37,582 bases of DNA from Hyphomonadaceae bacterium UBA2389. GTDB lineage: Bacteria > Pseudomonadota > Alphaproteobacteria > Caulobacterales > Aquidulcibacteraceae. Numbering within the stretch: position 1 is the stretch's first letter; every line of letters begins with the position of its first letter. Below, in pieces: positions 16,601 through 25,209 of this stretch. The notes under the pieces are model-generated. The model was given only the letters and a program-made list of their open reading frames with translations, was not told where the DNA came from and did no database searches. The stretch is from positions 1,895-39,476 of the forward strand of contig DDSN01000078.1 in assembly GCA_002343395.1 (NCBI GenBank), given 5' to 3'. The position numbers and the translations under genes are program-made.

Positions 16601-17721
16601 CGATCGCCTCTCAACAAGGGCCGCAGACCATTCTCGACCGGTTCGCCAAGCTCAATTGGGGCGTCATCAACATTCTGGTGATCCTCGCGCTAATCGGCGT
16701 GGCGATGCACTTTTCGGTTTCGTCCGGCGCCTGGACGGACATGCCGCTGACGCATGGCTTGCGTTTCGCCTTGCTGATCAGCGTGGTCCTTATCGCCGCG
16801 GTGTTTTCCAAGGTGCAGAATTTTTGGATGGAGTTGGCCTACCCGCTTTACGGCGGCGCGCTGCTGCTCCTGATCGCCGTCGAGGTCGCGGGCGCGACGC
16901 GTATGGGCGCAACGCGCTGGCTCGATATCGGCCCCATCTCGCTTCAGCCCTCCGAGTTGATGAAAGTCGCGATCGTGCTGGCGCTGGCGCGCTACTACCA
17001 TCAGCTCGATCCACGCCGCGCCGGCACCGTGCTCTGGGTGATCCCGCCGTTCCTGATGATCGCCGCGCCCGTGGCGTTGGTCATGCATCAACCGGACTTG
17101 GGCACCGCGCTGATGATCCTGTTCGCGGGCGTGACGGTGATGTTCCTCGGAGGATTGCTTTGGCGGATTATCGCCGCGGGCGCGATCGTGGCGGTTGGAG
17201 GCGCGATTTTCGCCTACACCAACATTCTGCACGACTATCAGCGCGATCGGGTCAATGTGTTCCTCGGCATCACCGATGATCCGCTCGGCGCCGGTTATCA
17301 CGTCCTTCAGTCGAAAATCGCGATCGGCTCCGCCGGTTTGTTCGGACGCGGCTATTTGCAGGGCAGCCAGGCGCAGCTCGATTTCCTGCCCGAAAAGCAT
17401 ACCGACTTTATCTTTACGATGATCGTCGAGGAGTTCGGCCTCGTGGGCGGCGGCATTGTGCTCGGGCTTTTCGGCGCGCTGCTATGGCTCACGATGCAGG
17501 TCGCGATGAACGCAAGGTCTCTGTTCAGCAAACTCACGGCGGCCGGCGTCGCCGCCACGCTTGCATGCTACGTTTTCATCAACACCGCGATGGTGATCGG
17601 GCTCGTTCCTGTCGTGGGCATCCCGTTGCCGATCATTTCCTTTGGCGGCACCGCGATGACGACGCTGCTCGCGGGATATGCGGTCGTGCTTTCAATCGAC
17701 CTGCACAAGGAGCGCTTCTGA
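16597..17721 (+). CDS. rodA: RodA peptidoglycan glycosyltransferase (SEDS family)
   Basis: A 374-residue inner-membrane polymerase that builds glycan strands from lipid II together with PBP2. About ten membrane spans. SEDS landmarks are visible: QPSELMK (E120), HQPDLGTAL near 165, and the loop FLPEKHTDFIF, whose D270 corresponds to the essential aspartate of the family, then the late GIPLPIISFGGTA segment. It starts with ATGA overlapping the mrdA stop and is the last gene of the operon. Only two bases separate its stop from the stop of the opposing iminopeptidase gene, leaving no room for a terminator between them. Confidence 0.96.
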   Translation: MTIASQQGPQTILDRFAKLNWGVINILVILALIGVAMHFSVSSGAWTDMPLTHGLRFALLISVVLIAAVFSKVQNFWMELAYPLYGGALLLLIAVEVAGATRMGATRWLDIGPISLQPSELMKVAIVLALARYYHQLDPRRAGTVLWVIPPFLMIAAPVALVMHQPDLGTALMILFAGVTVMFLGGLLWRIIAAGAIVAVGGAIFAYTNILHDYQRDRVNVFLGITDDPLGAGYHVLQSKIAIGSAGLFGRGYLQGSQAQLDFLPEKHTDFIFTMIVEEFGLVGGGIVLGLFGALLWLTMQVAMNARSLFSKLTAAGVAATLACYVFINTAMVIGLVPVVGIPLPIISFGGTAMTTLLAGYAVVLSIDLHKERF

Positions 17722-17723
17722 CC

Positions 17724-18704
17724 TTACCAGTCGGCGCGGTCGAGCATCCAGTCGGTCGCGCGCACGAGCGCATCGACAATTCCCGGCTCAAGGCTTGAGT
17801 GTCCCGCGTCGTGAATGATCTCAAGCTCAGCCTCGGGCCAGCGTTGCTTCAGGTCCCACGCGCTGCGCAGCGGCGTACACATGTCGTAACGCCCGTGAGC
17901 GATGCGGCACGGGATGTGGCGCATACGTGGAACTTGGTCGAGCAGCCATGCGTCATGGGCGAAGAAGCCCTTGTTTGCGAAGTAGTGGTTTTCGATCCGC
18001 GCGAACGCTTCCACAAAACGGTCCTCATTGAAGCGCGCGGGCAATGCGCTTGGGCCCGCGATCGAGATGGTTTCGCCTTCCCACCGCGCCCACGCGCGCG
18101 CTGCGGCGAGCCTCGTGGCCCAATCCGGCGAGGTGAGGCGCTTGTGGAACGCCGCGACGAGGTCGCTGCGTTCGTCCTCTGGAATAGGCGTCACGTAACG
18201 CGCGAACGCATCCGGATAGATGTGGCTCGCGCCTTCCTGGTAAAACCAATCGATCTCGCTCCTGCGCAAGAGGAATATCCCGCGCAACACGAGTCCAGCG
18301 ACGCGCTCGGGGTGCGCGGCGGCGTAAGCGAGCGCCAGCGTCGATCCCCAGGAGCCGCCAAACACCAGCCATTTGTCGACGCCAAGCCGAACCCGCACGC
18401 GCTCGATGTCGGCCACCAGATCCCAGGTCGTGTTCTCGCGCAGCTCGGCATGCGGCGTGGAGCGGCCACAGCCGCGCTGATCGAACATGACGATGCGATA
18501 ACGTTGCGGGTCGAAGAAGCGCCGCATCTCGGGCGACGAACCTCCTCCGGGGCCGCCATGAAGCGCGATCACCGGGCGGCCGCGTTTGGCGCCGCTTTGT
18601 TCGACGTAGATCGTGTGTAGGTCGGAAACGCGCACCATTTCGGTGTCGAGCGCTTCGATCTGCGGATAGAGGTCGCGCCGGCGCGGCGGGGTTTGGCCGT
18701 ACAT
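17724..18704 (-). CDS. pip: Proline iminopeptidase
   Basis: A 326-residue alpha/beta hydrolase of peptidase family S33 that removes N-terminal proline from peptides. The nucleophile is S118 in GGSWGS, the acid D274 in HGRYDMCTP and the base H302 in DAGHSSLEP; the oxyanion segment HGGPGGG is at 49-55. GCGRSTPH and the cap sequence IDWFYQEGASHIYPDAF are typical of the proline iminopeptidase subgroup. The ATG at 18704 gives the usual start; a frame from 18740 would add 12 residues. It is divergent from the MFS transporter gene. A peptide-derived amino-acid use is likely, but no partner genes are adjacent. Confidence 0.93.
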   Translation of the reverse strand: MYGQTPPRRRDLYPQIEALDTEMVRVSDLHTIYVEQSGAKRGRPVIALHGGPGGGSSPEMRRFFDPQRYRIVMFDQRGCGRSTPHAELRENTTWDLVADIERVRVRLGVDKWLVFGGSWGSTLALAYAAAHPERVAGLVLRGIFLLRRSEIDWFYQEGASHIYPDAFARYVTPIPEDERSDLVAAFHKRLTSPDWATRLAAARAWARWEGETISIAGPSALPARFNEDRFVEAFARIENHYFANKGFFAHDAWLLDQVPRMRHIPCRIAHGRYDMCTPLRSAWDLKQRWPEAELEIIHDAGHSSLEPGIVDALVRATDWMLDRADW

Positions 18705-18794
18705 GGGGCCTGGGTTAGGCAAGCGCGACCTTGAACGCAAGGTGGTTGCGCAAGCGCCGTGCGGCGGTTACCGGTCTGGCCGGACGTTGTGCGC

Positions 18795-19982
18795 GTGAAC
18801 CCCGCCCTTGCATCATTGTTTTCCTCGCGCGCCGCGCGGGTCACGCTTGTTATGTCGGCGTTGTTCGCCGCGAGCGGCGTGATCATGGTGTTTTTCCCGC
18901 GTTGGCTTGAAGGCGAGCGTGGGCTGACCGGCGCGGAGATCGGCGCCATTCTGGCGTTGGCGCAATTTGGGCGCGTCATCACTGGTCCGCTAATCGCGAT
19001 GTGGGCGGACGCCGCGCCTGACAAGTATGCGCCGCTGCGCATTATGTCGCTCGCGACCTTAGGCGCTTATGGCGTCTTCTTTTTTGTCGCTGACGGCTTC
19101 TGGGGGCTTTTGGCGCTCGGCTTCATCGCGCTCACCTTGAGCCAAGCCATGACGCCCCTGGTGGAAGCGGCGACGCTGCAGGCCACCGCTCAGGGCAGGT
19201 TCGGGTACGGCTTCGCGCGTGGCGTCGGCTCGATCGCATTCATCTGCGCGAACGTGGCCGGCGGTGCGCTGGTGGCGCGCTTTGGGCTCGACGCTGTGAT
19301 CGCGTGGGTGTTGGCGAGCATGCTCGCGCTGAACTGCGCGACCTGGTTTGGGCTGCCGAAGGAGCCGCGCCCGACCCCTGCAACGGTCCGCCGCGGCGCC
19401 GCAATAGGCGATCTCCTGCGCCGGCGCCGATACCTCATACTGATCGTCTCATGCGGACTCATTCAGAGCGCGCATGGTTTTTATTACGGGTTCTCGACGC
19501 TCGTTTGGCGGGGGCAGGGCGTTCCCCCCGATATGGTCGGTCTGCTTTGGGCGTTCGGCGTCGCGGTGGAGGTCGCGTTTCTTTGGAGCTTGTCGCTCAT
19601 CGAGCGCCGCATTTCCCCCGAGACGCTTATTGTCTGGGGCGCGGCGGGCGGCGTTCTGCGCTGGGCCGTGCTGGGTTTCGCGCCGCTTGGTTTTGTCCTT
19701 TGGCCGCTGCAAGCCCTGCACACACTGAGTTTCGCGGCGGCCCATGTCGGGGCGATGCGGTTATTGTCACGCGAATTCGCCGACAACGGCGCCGCCATGG
19801 CCCAGATGCTGTACGCGGTTCTCTCCGGCGGGGTGCTGATGGGCGCGTCCACGCTTCTTTCCGGGTATCTTTACGATCTTGTTGGCGCTCAAGGGTATTG
19901 GGCCATGGCGGTCATCGCCCTTTTCGGCGGGGGACTCGCTTTGCTCCTCCGCGCGCCGACACGTTCGGCAACGCCCCGTTAA
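18795..19982 (+). CDS. MFS transporter (PP/HcaT-like group)
   Basis: A 395-residue transporter with twelve predicted membrane spans of the MFS_1-like group that includes the phenylpropionate permease HcaT. The group mark is the segment QSAHGFYYGFSTLVWRGQG at the start of the second half. The cargo is not known; the likeness to HcaT does not by itself mean an aromatic acid. The start is uncertain: GTG at 18795 gives the clean N-terminus NPALASLF, while GTG at 18759 would add 12 residues; neither has a strong ribosome site. No terminator is clear before the mla operon, which begins 94 bases later. Confidence 0.83.
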   Translation: MNPALASLFSSRAARVTLVMSALFAASGVIMVFFPRWLEGERGLTGAEIGAILALAQFGRVITGPLIAMWADAAPDKYAPLRIMSLATLGAYGVFFFVADGFWGLLALGFIALTLSQAMTPLVEAATLQATAQGRFGYGFARGVGSIAFICANVAGGALVARFGLDAVIAWVLASMLALNCATWFGLPKEPRPTPATVRRGAAIGDLLRRRRYLILIVSCGLIQSAHGFYYGFSTLVWRGQGVPPDMVGLLWAFGVAVEVAFLWSLSLIERRISPETLIVWGAAGGVLRWAVLGFAPLGFVLWPLQALHTLSFAAAHVGAMRLLSREFADNGAAMAQMLYAVLSGGVLMGASTLLSGYLYDLVGAQGYWAMAVIALFGGGLALLLRAPTRSATPR

Positions 19983-20075
19983 CGAACCCGCGACTGGGGT
20001 CCGGGCTTCTTTGCGCAATATTTTCTGTTAGCGCTTATCTCTGCAAAGGCAGAACGCCGTCAGGGGACGCGAGTT

Positions 20076-21209
20076 ATGGCCGTTGAGGCCGCATTTGACT
20101 TCCGGGAGGACGGCGCAGCGACCGTGTTGGCGCTGCGCGGCGACTGGACAGTCGACACCATCGCGAAGCTTGAGCAAGACCTCGCCGCGGTGGCGTTGGC
20201 GGGTCGCCCGAGCGCCGGCGCGGTGGTCGATGTCGCACAACTCGGCCGCATCGACGTCGCTGGCGCGTATCTTGTCGAACGCACCATGCGCGCGGCGCTG
20301 GCTGAAGCGCGCATGGATGTTCGGGGCGAGCACCCGACGGCGCGGCGCTTGTTCGAAGCCGCGCGCAGAGCCTATGGCGGCGAAGTTTCCGAGCCGCAGG
20401 GGCTCAAAGGTCTTACCGGCTTCTTCGACGGGGTGGGCCGCGCCGTCGCCGCGATAAAGGAAGAGGCGGTCGAAACCATCGGCTTCTTTGGCGAGACGCT
20501 CGTTGTGTTGGCGCGCCTGCTGAGCGATCCGCGCCGCATTCGCTGGGTTTCGATTGTCCATTCCATGGAGGTCGCCGGCTTGAACGCCATGCCGATCGTG
20601 GCGTTGCTCTCGTTTTTCATCGGCATGGTCGTCGCCTATCTCGGCGCGCGCATCCTTGGCGACTTCGGCGCTTCAGTCTGGACCATCGAACTGGTCGCGT
20701 TCTCGGTTCTCCGCGAATTCGCAGTGGTGATCACTGCGGTGCTTCTAGCGGGCCGCACCGACAGCGCCTTCACCGCCGAGATCGGCGCCATGAAGATGCG
20801 CCAGGAGATCGATGCGATGCAGGTGATCGGCATCGACCCGATGGAAGCACTGGTGGCGCCGCGTTTCATCGCGATGGTGGTGATGACGCCGATCCTGACG
20901 TTCGCGGCGATGATGGCGGGCATTGCCGGCGGTGTCTTGGTGGCGTGGGGGGAGCTGGGCGTCAGCCCGCATATGTTCTTCGCGCGAATCTCGGAAACCG
21001 TACCGGAACAGCACTTCTGGGTCGGCATGTCGAAAGCGCCGGTATTCGCGATGGTGCTGGCGATCATTGGCTGCAAGCAGGGTCTTTCTGTCGGCGGCGA
21101 CGTGGCTTCGCTCGGTCAGCGCGTGACGACGTCGGTCGTGCAATCGATCTTCATGGTCATTCTTCTGGATGCGTTTTTCGCGCTCTGGTTCCTGGAGATG
21201 GACTGGTGA
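20076..21209 (+). CDS. mlaE: MlaE-type ABC permease with fused N-terminal STAS domain
   Basis: A 377-residue inner-membrane permease of the MCE/Mla phospholipid transporter. Residues about 8-105 form a STAS domain (VVDVAQLGRIDVAGAYLVE), the role filled by the separate protein MlaB in E. coli. The permease follows from about 130, with family pieces such as VLREFAVVITAVLLAGRTDSAFTAEIGAMK (here quoted only in part: GRTDSAFTAEIG) and the helix GCKQGLSVGGDV. The STAS fusion is common in alphaproteobacteria. AGGGGA lies 9 bases before the ATG. The following gene starts within its stop by four bases (GTGA). The operon gives a complete importer/exporter core: permease, ATPase, MCE protein and lipoprotein. 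Confidence 0.93.
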   Translation: MAVEAAFDFREDGAATVLALRGDWTVDTIAKLEQDLAAVALAGRPSAGAVVDVAQLGRIDVAGAYLVERTMRAALAEARMDVRGEHPTARRLFEAARRAYGGEVSEPQGLKGLTGFFDGVGRAVAAIKEEAVETIGFFGETLVVLARLLSDPRRIRWVSIVHSMEVAGLNAMPIVALLSFFIGMVVAYLGARILGDFGASVWTIELVAFSVLREFAVVITAVLLAGRTDSAFTAEIGAMKMRQEIDAMQVIGIDPMEALVAPRFIAMVVMTPILTFAAMMAGIAGGVLVAWGELGVSPHMFFARISETVPEQHFWVGMSKAPVFAMVLAIIGCKQGLSVGGDVASLGQRVTTSVVQSIFMVILLDAFFALWFLEMDW

Positions 21210-21958
21210 GCGGCGACATCGCAATCCGCGTGCGGGGCCTAGTGACGCGTTTCGGCGCGCAGACCGTACACGAGGGTCTCGACCTCGACGTTCGGCGCGG
21301 CGAAATCCTCGGCGTCGTTGGCCCTTCCGGTTGCGGCAAGTCGGTTCTGCTGCGCGAAATCGTCGGGCTGCAACCGGCGACCGCCGGCGAAATCAGCTTT
21401 CCTTATCTCGAAGCGGAAGGGCGAGAGCCGCGTGTCGGCGTGATGTTTCAGGATGGCGCCTTGTTTTCCAACCTCACGGTTCTGGAAAACGTCGAGGCGC
21501 CGTTGCGGGAGCACACGCGCCTTTCCCCGCATCTGCGCCGGGAGATCGCGGCGTTGAAACTCGCGATGGCTGGTCTTGGAAAAGACGCACACCACAAGCG
21601 GCCCGCGCAGATTTCGGGCGGCATGCGTAAGCGTGCTGCGGTGGCGCGCGCGCTGGCGCTCGATCCAGAACTGCTTTTCCTTGACGAGCCGACCGCCGGC
21701 TTGGACCCGATCGCCGCCGAAAACTTCGATCGCATGACGCGCGAGTTGGCGAAGTCCCTCGGTCTGACGGTCTTTCTCGTCACTCATGATTTGGACACGC
21801 TGCACGCGATTTGCGATCGCGTCGCCGTGTTGTACGGCGGCAAGGTCGCCGCAATCGGCACGATCGCGGAAATCACCGCGCACGCCGAGGGGTGGGTCGC
21901 GGAATATTTTTCAGGACCACGCGGACGCGCCGCCATACGCGGCGTTGTCGGAGGATAG
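21206..21958 (+). CDS. mlaF: MlaF-type ABC ATPase
   Basis: A 250-residue ATPase that powers the MCE lipid transporter. Walker A is GPSGCGKS (39-46), the Q-loop is FQDGALFS (about 81-88), the signature is ISGGM (136-140) and Walker B is LLFLDE (156-161), with the switch histidine in VTHD. Start GTG at 21206 overlaps the mlaE stop; the longer frame that begins at 20945 lies inside mlaE and is not real. Three bases separate its stop from mlaD. The last 20 or so residues form an extension past the ATPase fold. Confidence 0.94.
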   Translation: MSGDIAIRVRGLVTRFGAQTVHEGLDLDVRRGEILGVVGPSGCGKSVLLREIVGLQPATAGEISFPYLEAEGREPRVGVMFQDGALFSNLTVLENVEAPLREHTRLSPHLRREIAALKLAMAGLGKDAHHKRPAQISGGMRKRAAVARALALDPELLFLDEPTAGLDPIAAENFDRMTRELAKSLGLTVFLVTHDLDTLHAICDRVAVLYGGKVAAIGTIAEITAHAEGWVAEYFSGPRGRAAIRGVVGG

Positions 21959-21961
21959 GCC

Positions 21962-22828
21962 ATGGAAACGAAGGCCAACTACGTCTTGATCGGAGCGGCC
22001 ACCGTGATCGGCGCCGTCGCCATCATGCTGTTTGCCATGTGGATGGCGGCGGGCGATTTTCGCCGAGGCTTCAACGAGTATGAGATCGTTTTCGACGATC
22101 CCGTGCGCGGGCTGACCGAAGGCGGCGAAGTGCGGTTCAACGGCATCAAGGTCGGCGAGGTCGACACGCTCAGTATTGATCCCGATGATACTAACCGCGT
22201 CATCGCGCGCGTGCGGGTGTCGCGCGAAGTGCCGGTGCGCGAGGATAGCGAGGCGCGCTTGGAGCCGATTGGCTTGACTGGCGTTACGCTGATTCAGCTT
22301 TCCGCCGGATCGCCGGATTCGCCATTGCTTCGCCCGAGTTTCGGCAGCACGCCCCGCATCGTCGGCTACGGCAGCCAGATCGACATTATCGTCGAGCAGT
22401 CGGAGGACATCGTGCTGCGCGCCAGCGAGGCGCTGGCGTCGGTGCGCGATCTTCTCACCGACGAAAACATCGCCCGCGTAACCCTTATATTGAACAACCT
22501 TGAGCGCGTCTCCGACGAGTTGGCTGATCGCGAGGGCGTGATTGTGCGCTCGGGCGAGGCCGCGGGCGCGTTGACCTCAGCCGCTAACGATGTCGCCGCG
22601 CTGGCGCAACAAACACGGCAAGATCTGGCGGAACTCGACTCCGTAATGAGCGAGGTGAACGATGCGGCGCTGGTGGTGTCGGGCGAGACCTTGCCGGAGC
22701 TGACCTCTGCGGCCGAGGAAATCCGCCGCGCTTCCGCCGCGATAGCGCGCGTCGCGAACAACCTTGAAGAAAACCCATCTGTTCTGACGCCGCGCTCGCC
22801 GCGGCCGACCATCGAGTTAAACCCATGA
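21962..22828 (+). CDS. mlaD: MlaD-type MCE substrate-binding protein
   Basis: A 288-residue protein anchored by one N-terminal membrane span (about 8-30) with an MCE domain at about 38-115 (VRGLTEGGEVRFNGIKVG, then GLTGVTLIQLSAG). MCE domains form hexamer rings that carry lipids across the periplasm. The C-terminal half (from about 150) is a long helix-rich, Ala/Glu/Asp/Ser segment, longer than the 183-residue E. coli MlaD, as in PqiB/YebT-like or alphaproteobacterial members. Its stop overlaps the next start (ATGATG). The ligand is presumed to be phospholipid by family. Confidence 0.92.
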   Translation: METKANYVLIGAATVIGAVAIMLFAMWMAAGDFRRGFNEYEIVFDDPVRGLTEGGEVRFNGIKVGEVDTLSIDPDDTNRVIARVRVSREVPVREDSEARLEPIGLTGVTLIQLSAGSPDSPLLRPSFGSTPRIVGYGSQIDIIVEQSEDIVLRASEALASVRDLLTDENIARVTLILNNLERVSDELADREGVIVRSGEAAGALTSAANDVAALAQQTRQDLAELDSVMSEVNDAALVVSGETLPELTSAAEEIRRASAAIARVANNLEENPSVLTPRSPRPTIELNP

Positions 22829-23427
22829 TGCGCGCTCCAATCCTGTTTCCTGTTCTCTTGCTTGGCGGATGCATTTCACTCTTGCCGGAGCCGCCGCCCG
22901 CGCCGCGCGTTTTCGCGCTGGAGTCCGGCGATGTGGCGCCGCTTGTCCAGCCTGGCCCGGTCGATGCGGTGATCGCGGTGGGGCCGCCCGCGGGCGAACG
23001 CGCGATCCTCGGCACGGACCTAGTGTGGCGTACTGGCGATGAACTCGCGTTTGTCGCGCAAACACAATGGTCCACTCGCGCCGAGTTCGCTCTTCAATCG
23101 ATGCTGGTCGAGACGCTCGCGCGCCAGGGCGGATTTCGCGCCGCCACACGCAGCGGCGATGGACGCGCCGATTATGAAATTCGCTGGGAGGTGCTGGATT
23201 TCCAAATCGCGCAAGACAGCATGACTGCGCGTTTCGTGGCCGATGTTCGCATCGTGCGCGCGCCGGGCCGCCGGATCGTGGCGCAGCGCATCATCAGCGC
23301 AGAAGCGCCCGTCGCCTCGCGCTCATCGGCGGTCGCGGCGCAGGCGTTGACGCGCGCCGCCCGGGAGGGCAGCGCGCGCATTGCGGCTTTCGCGACAGAG
23401 GCGGCGGCGGAAAACCCGCCAGAATGA
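22825..23427 (+). CDS. PqiC-like ABC transport auxiliary lipoprotein
   Basis: A 200-residue lipoprotein (ABC_trans_aux family). The lipobox LLGGC gives a lipidated Cys16, followed by the short proline linker PEPPPAP. The conserved core has WSTRAEFALQSMLVETLAR and a beta-strand repeat ending with RSSAVAAQAL. Members such as PqiC form outer-membrane partners of MCE proteins, so it fits the last gene of this operon. The stop TGA abuts the stop of the opposing coiled-coil gene, giving TGATCA across the junction. Confidence 0.87.
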   Translation: MMRAPILFPVLLLGGCISLLPEPPPAPRVFALESGDVAPLVQPGPVDAVIAVGPPAGERAILGTDLVWRTGDELAFVAQTQWSTRAEFALQSMLVETLARQGGFRAATRSGDGRADYEIRWEVLDFQIAQDSMTARFVADVRIVRAPGRRIVAQRIISAEAPVASRSSAVAAQALTRAAREGSARIAAFATEAAAENPPE

Positions 23428-25122
23428 TCACGCGAGCGCGGCGTCGATAAGCAGATACGCGCGCACGAGGTCCGCGGCCTCGCGCTTGTCCGCGCTCTTG
23501 GTCAGGTCTGGGCGCGAGCGGAACGATTTCGCCACGGCCTGCGCCTTTTCATGGCGCTGAACATAGCGTGTCACGCGCCCGACGGCGCCGGGGGCGGCGT
23601 CGAGAACCGCGCGGCGGCGCGCGGAGGCTCCGTCCCGCGACTTGCGCGCGATGCGATCGAGATCGTTGGCGTGCAACGTTTCGCCGAGGTCAACGCCAGC
23701 GTCGGTCACGAGGTCGACAGCGTCGGACTGCAGCGCCGCATCAGGGCTCAGGGGCGGCAAGTCGAAGTCGACGTGCGTGCCTTCGTTGGCGGCAGGCGGC
23801 GCCTTCGCGCGTGAGACAAAGTGGCTCCAACTCGCGAAACTCTTCGCCGCCGCGTGGCGCGGGCTGCTTGCCGACGCGGGCGGCTGGTCGAGCGGTGCGG
23901 TCCAGGCGTGAACGTCGCCCTGGGTCTTTTCCGCGCGCATCGAAACGCGGCGACGCTGACCGGCGACCGCGGCGGCGCTCTGATCGGAGGCAGCGCGCGC
24001 GGCCGCGGCGGCGCTTTGCAGCTTCGCCAGCGTATCGTTCGCGACATCCTGGATAGTGGCGGTTTCCGCGCGCACCAGCTGCGCGGCGCGTCTTGCTTCA
24101 AGGATAGCCGCGCGCGTGCTCTCGCGGACGGCGCACGCCGTTTCCGTGGCGGCGATAATGGTCTCTTCGCTTGAGCGGCGCGCGGTCTCTCCAAGGCGCG
24201 TGGCTTCGGTCAAGCCTTCAAGCATTTGACCCAACGCGCCATTAATTGATCCAGCCATTTCGGCCGCGTCTTGGGCGGCCTCGCGGAACGCGGCGGTTTG
24301 ATCGCCCAGGGCGTTCGCTGATGCGGCGAACGAGGACACGTGGGTTTCGAAAGCGGACTCAGCGGCTTGCGCTTCCGTCCGAACCAGACGCGACGCCTCG
24401 CGCAACAAGCGAACCTGGCGGCCGATCGTGGCCGCGAGGTCTTCTGAATTTCCCTTCAGCTCACCATTGAGTTCGGCGATCACTTCGCGCTCGCGCAGCA
24501 GCGCTTGCGTGGCTTCTTCGGCGGCGTCGCGCGACGCGCTGACCACGTCATCGAACAATTCGTGGTTTCGCTGCGCGGCGGCTTCCAACTCCGCCATGCG
24601 GTCGAGCGCATGCGCCACCGCTTCGTTCAGGCTTTCGATTTCGCCTTTTACGGCGCTGGAGAGATAGCGCGCGTCCGCTTCGCTCGCTTCAAACGGCATG
24701 CGCGAAGCTTGGGCGAGGCGTGCGAGATCCATGCTGAGTCGCCGCGCCTTGAACGCTTCGCTCGCCGCGGCGCCAATCAGCCAAAACAACAGCGCCGGCC
24801 CCACGGCAAGCGCGATCAAGCCCGCTTGCGCGGCGGGGTCCATCGCCATCGCGGCTTCGACGCCAAAATACGTGATTACCCCGCCGAACGCCGCGGCGAT
24901 CCACGCTAGCGCCGCCAATCCTCCCGAGAATCCGGCCCACGAGAAAGGGACGCGCAATTTCGTCGGCGCGCGCCGCGGCTCCGAAGCCGGCGCATCGGGT
25001 TCCAAAAGCGCGTCTGGCTCTTCTACCTCGTTAAGAACGCCGAAACCTTCAAAAGGATCGTTCGGCTCCACGGCCTCGGTCTCGTTGCCGATGCAGTCGC
25101 GGTCGCGGTGCGTGGCGTACAT
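23428..25122 (-). CDS. Membrane-hairpin coiled-coil protein A (unrecognised)
   Basis: A 564-residue protein with no family I can name. Residues 1-55 are acidic and probably disordered. Two membrane spans at about 62-87 and 98-120 form a hairpin. A long Ala/Glu/Arg-rich coiled coil covers about 125-400. It is followed by a Ser/Pro/Ala linker, then a compact C-terminal region (about 480-564) that includes RIARKSRDGASARRRAV and ends RAYLLIDAALA. Both the GEI.SL segment after the membrane hairpin and this C-terminal region are shared with protein B just upstream, so the two are paralogues. The shape is that of a scaffold or polarity protein such as TipN in Caulobacter, but that is an analogy, not homology. 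Convergent with the mla operon. Confidence 0.8.
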   Translation of the reverse strand: MYATHRDRDCIGNETEAVEPNDPFEGFGVLNEVEEPDALLEPDAPASEPRRAPTKLRVPFSWAGFSGGLAALAWIAAAFGGVITYFGVEAAMAMDPAAQAGLIALAVGPALLFWLIGAAASEAFKARRLSMDLARLAQASRMPFEASEADARYLSSAVKGEIESLNEAVAHALDRMAELEAAAQRNHELFDDVVSASRDAAEEATQALLREREVIAELNGELKGNSEDLAATIGRQVRLLREASRLVRTEAQAAESAFETHVSSFAASANALGDQTAAFREAAQDAAEMAGSINGALGQMLEGLTEATRLGETARRSSEETIIAATETACAVRESTRAAILEARRAAQLVRAETATIQDVANDTLAKLQSAAAAARAASDQSAAAVAGQRRRVSMRAEKTQGDVHAWTAPLDQPPASASSPRHAAAKSFASWSHFVSRAKAPPAANEGTHVDFDLPPLSPDAALQSDAVDLVTDAGVDLGETLHANDLDRIARKSRDGASARRRAVLDAAPGAVGRVTRYVQRHEKAQAVAKSFRSRPDLTKSADKREAADLVRAYLLIDAALA

Positions 25123-25209
25123 GGCGCAAACTCCGTCGCTCGGACGGTTTCCGAGCGTTAACGGCCCGGGCGTGCAATCAACGTGCCATGGTTCGCTAAG
25201 GTTACGGGT

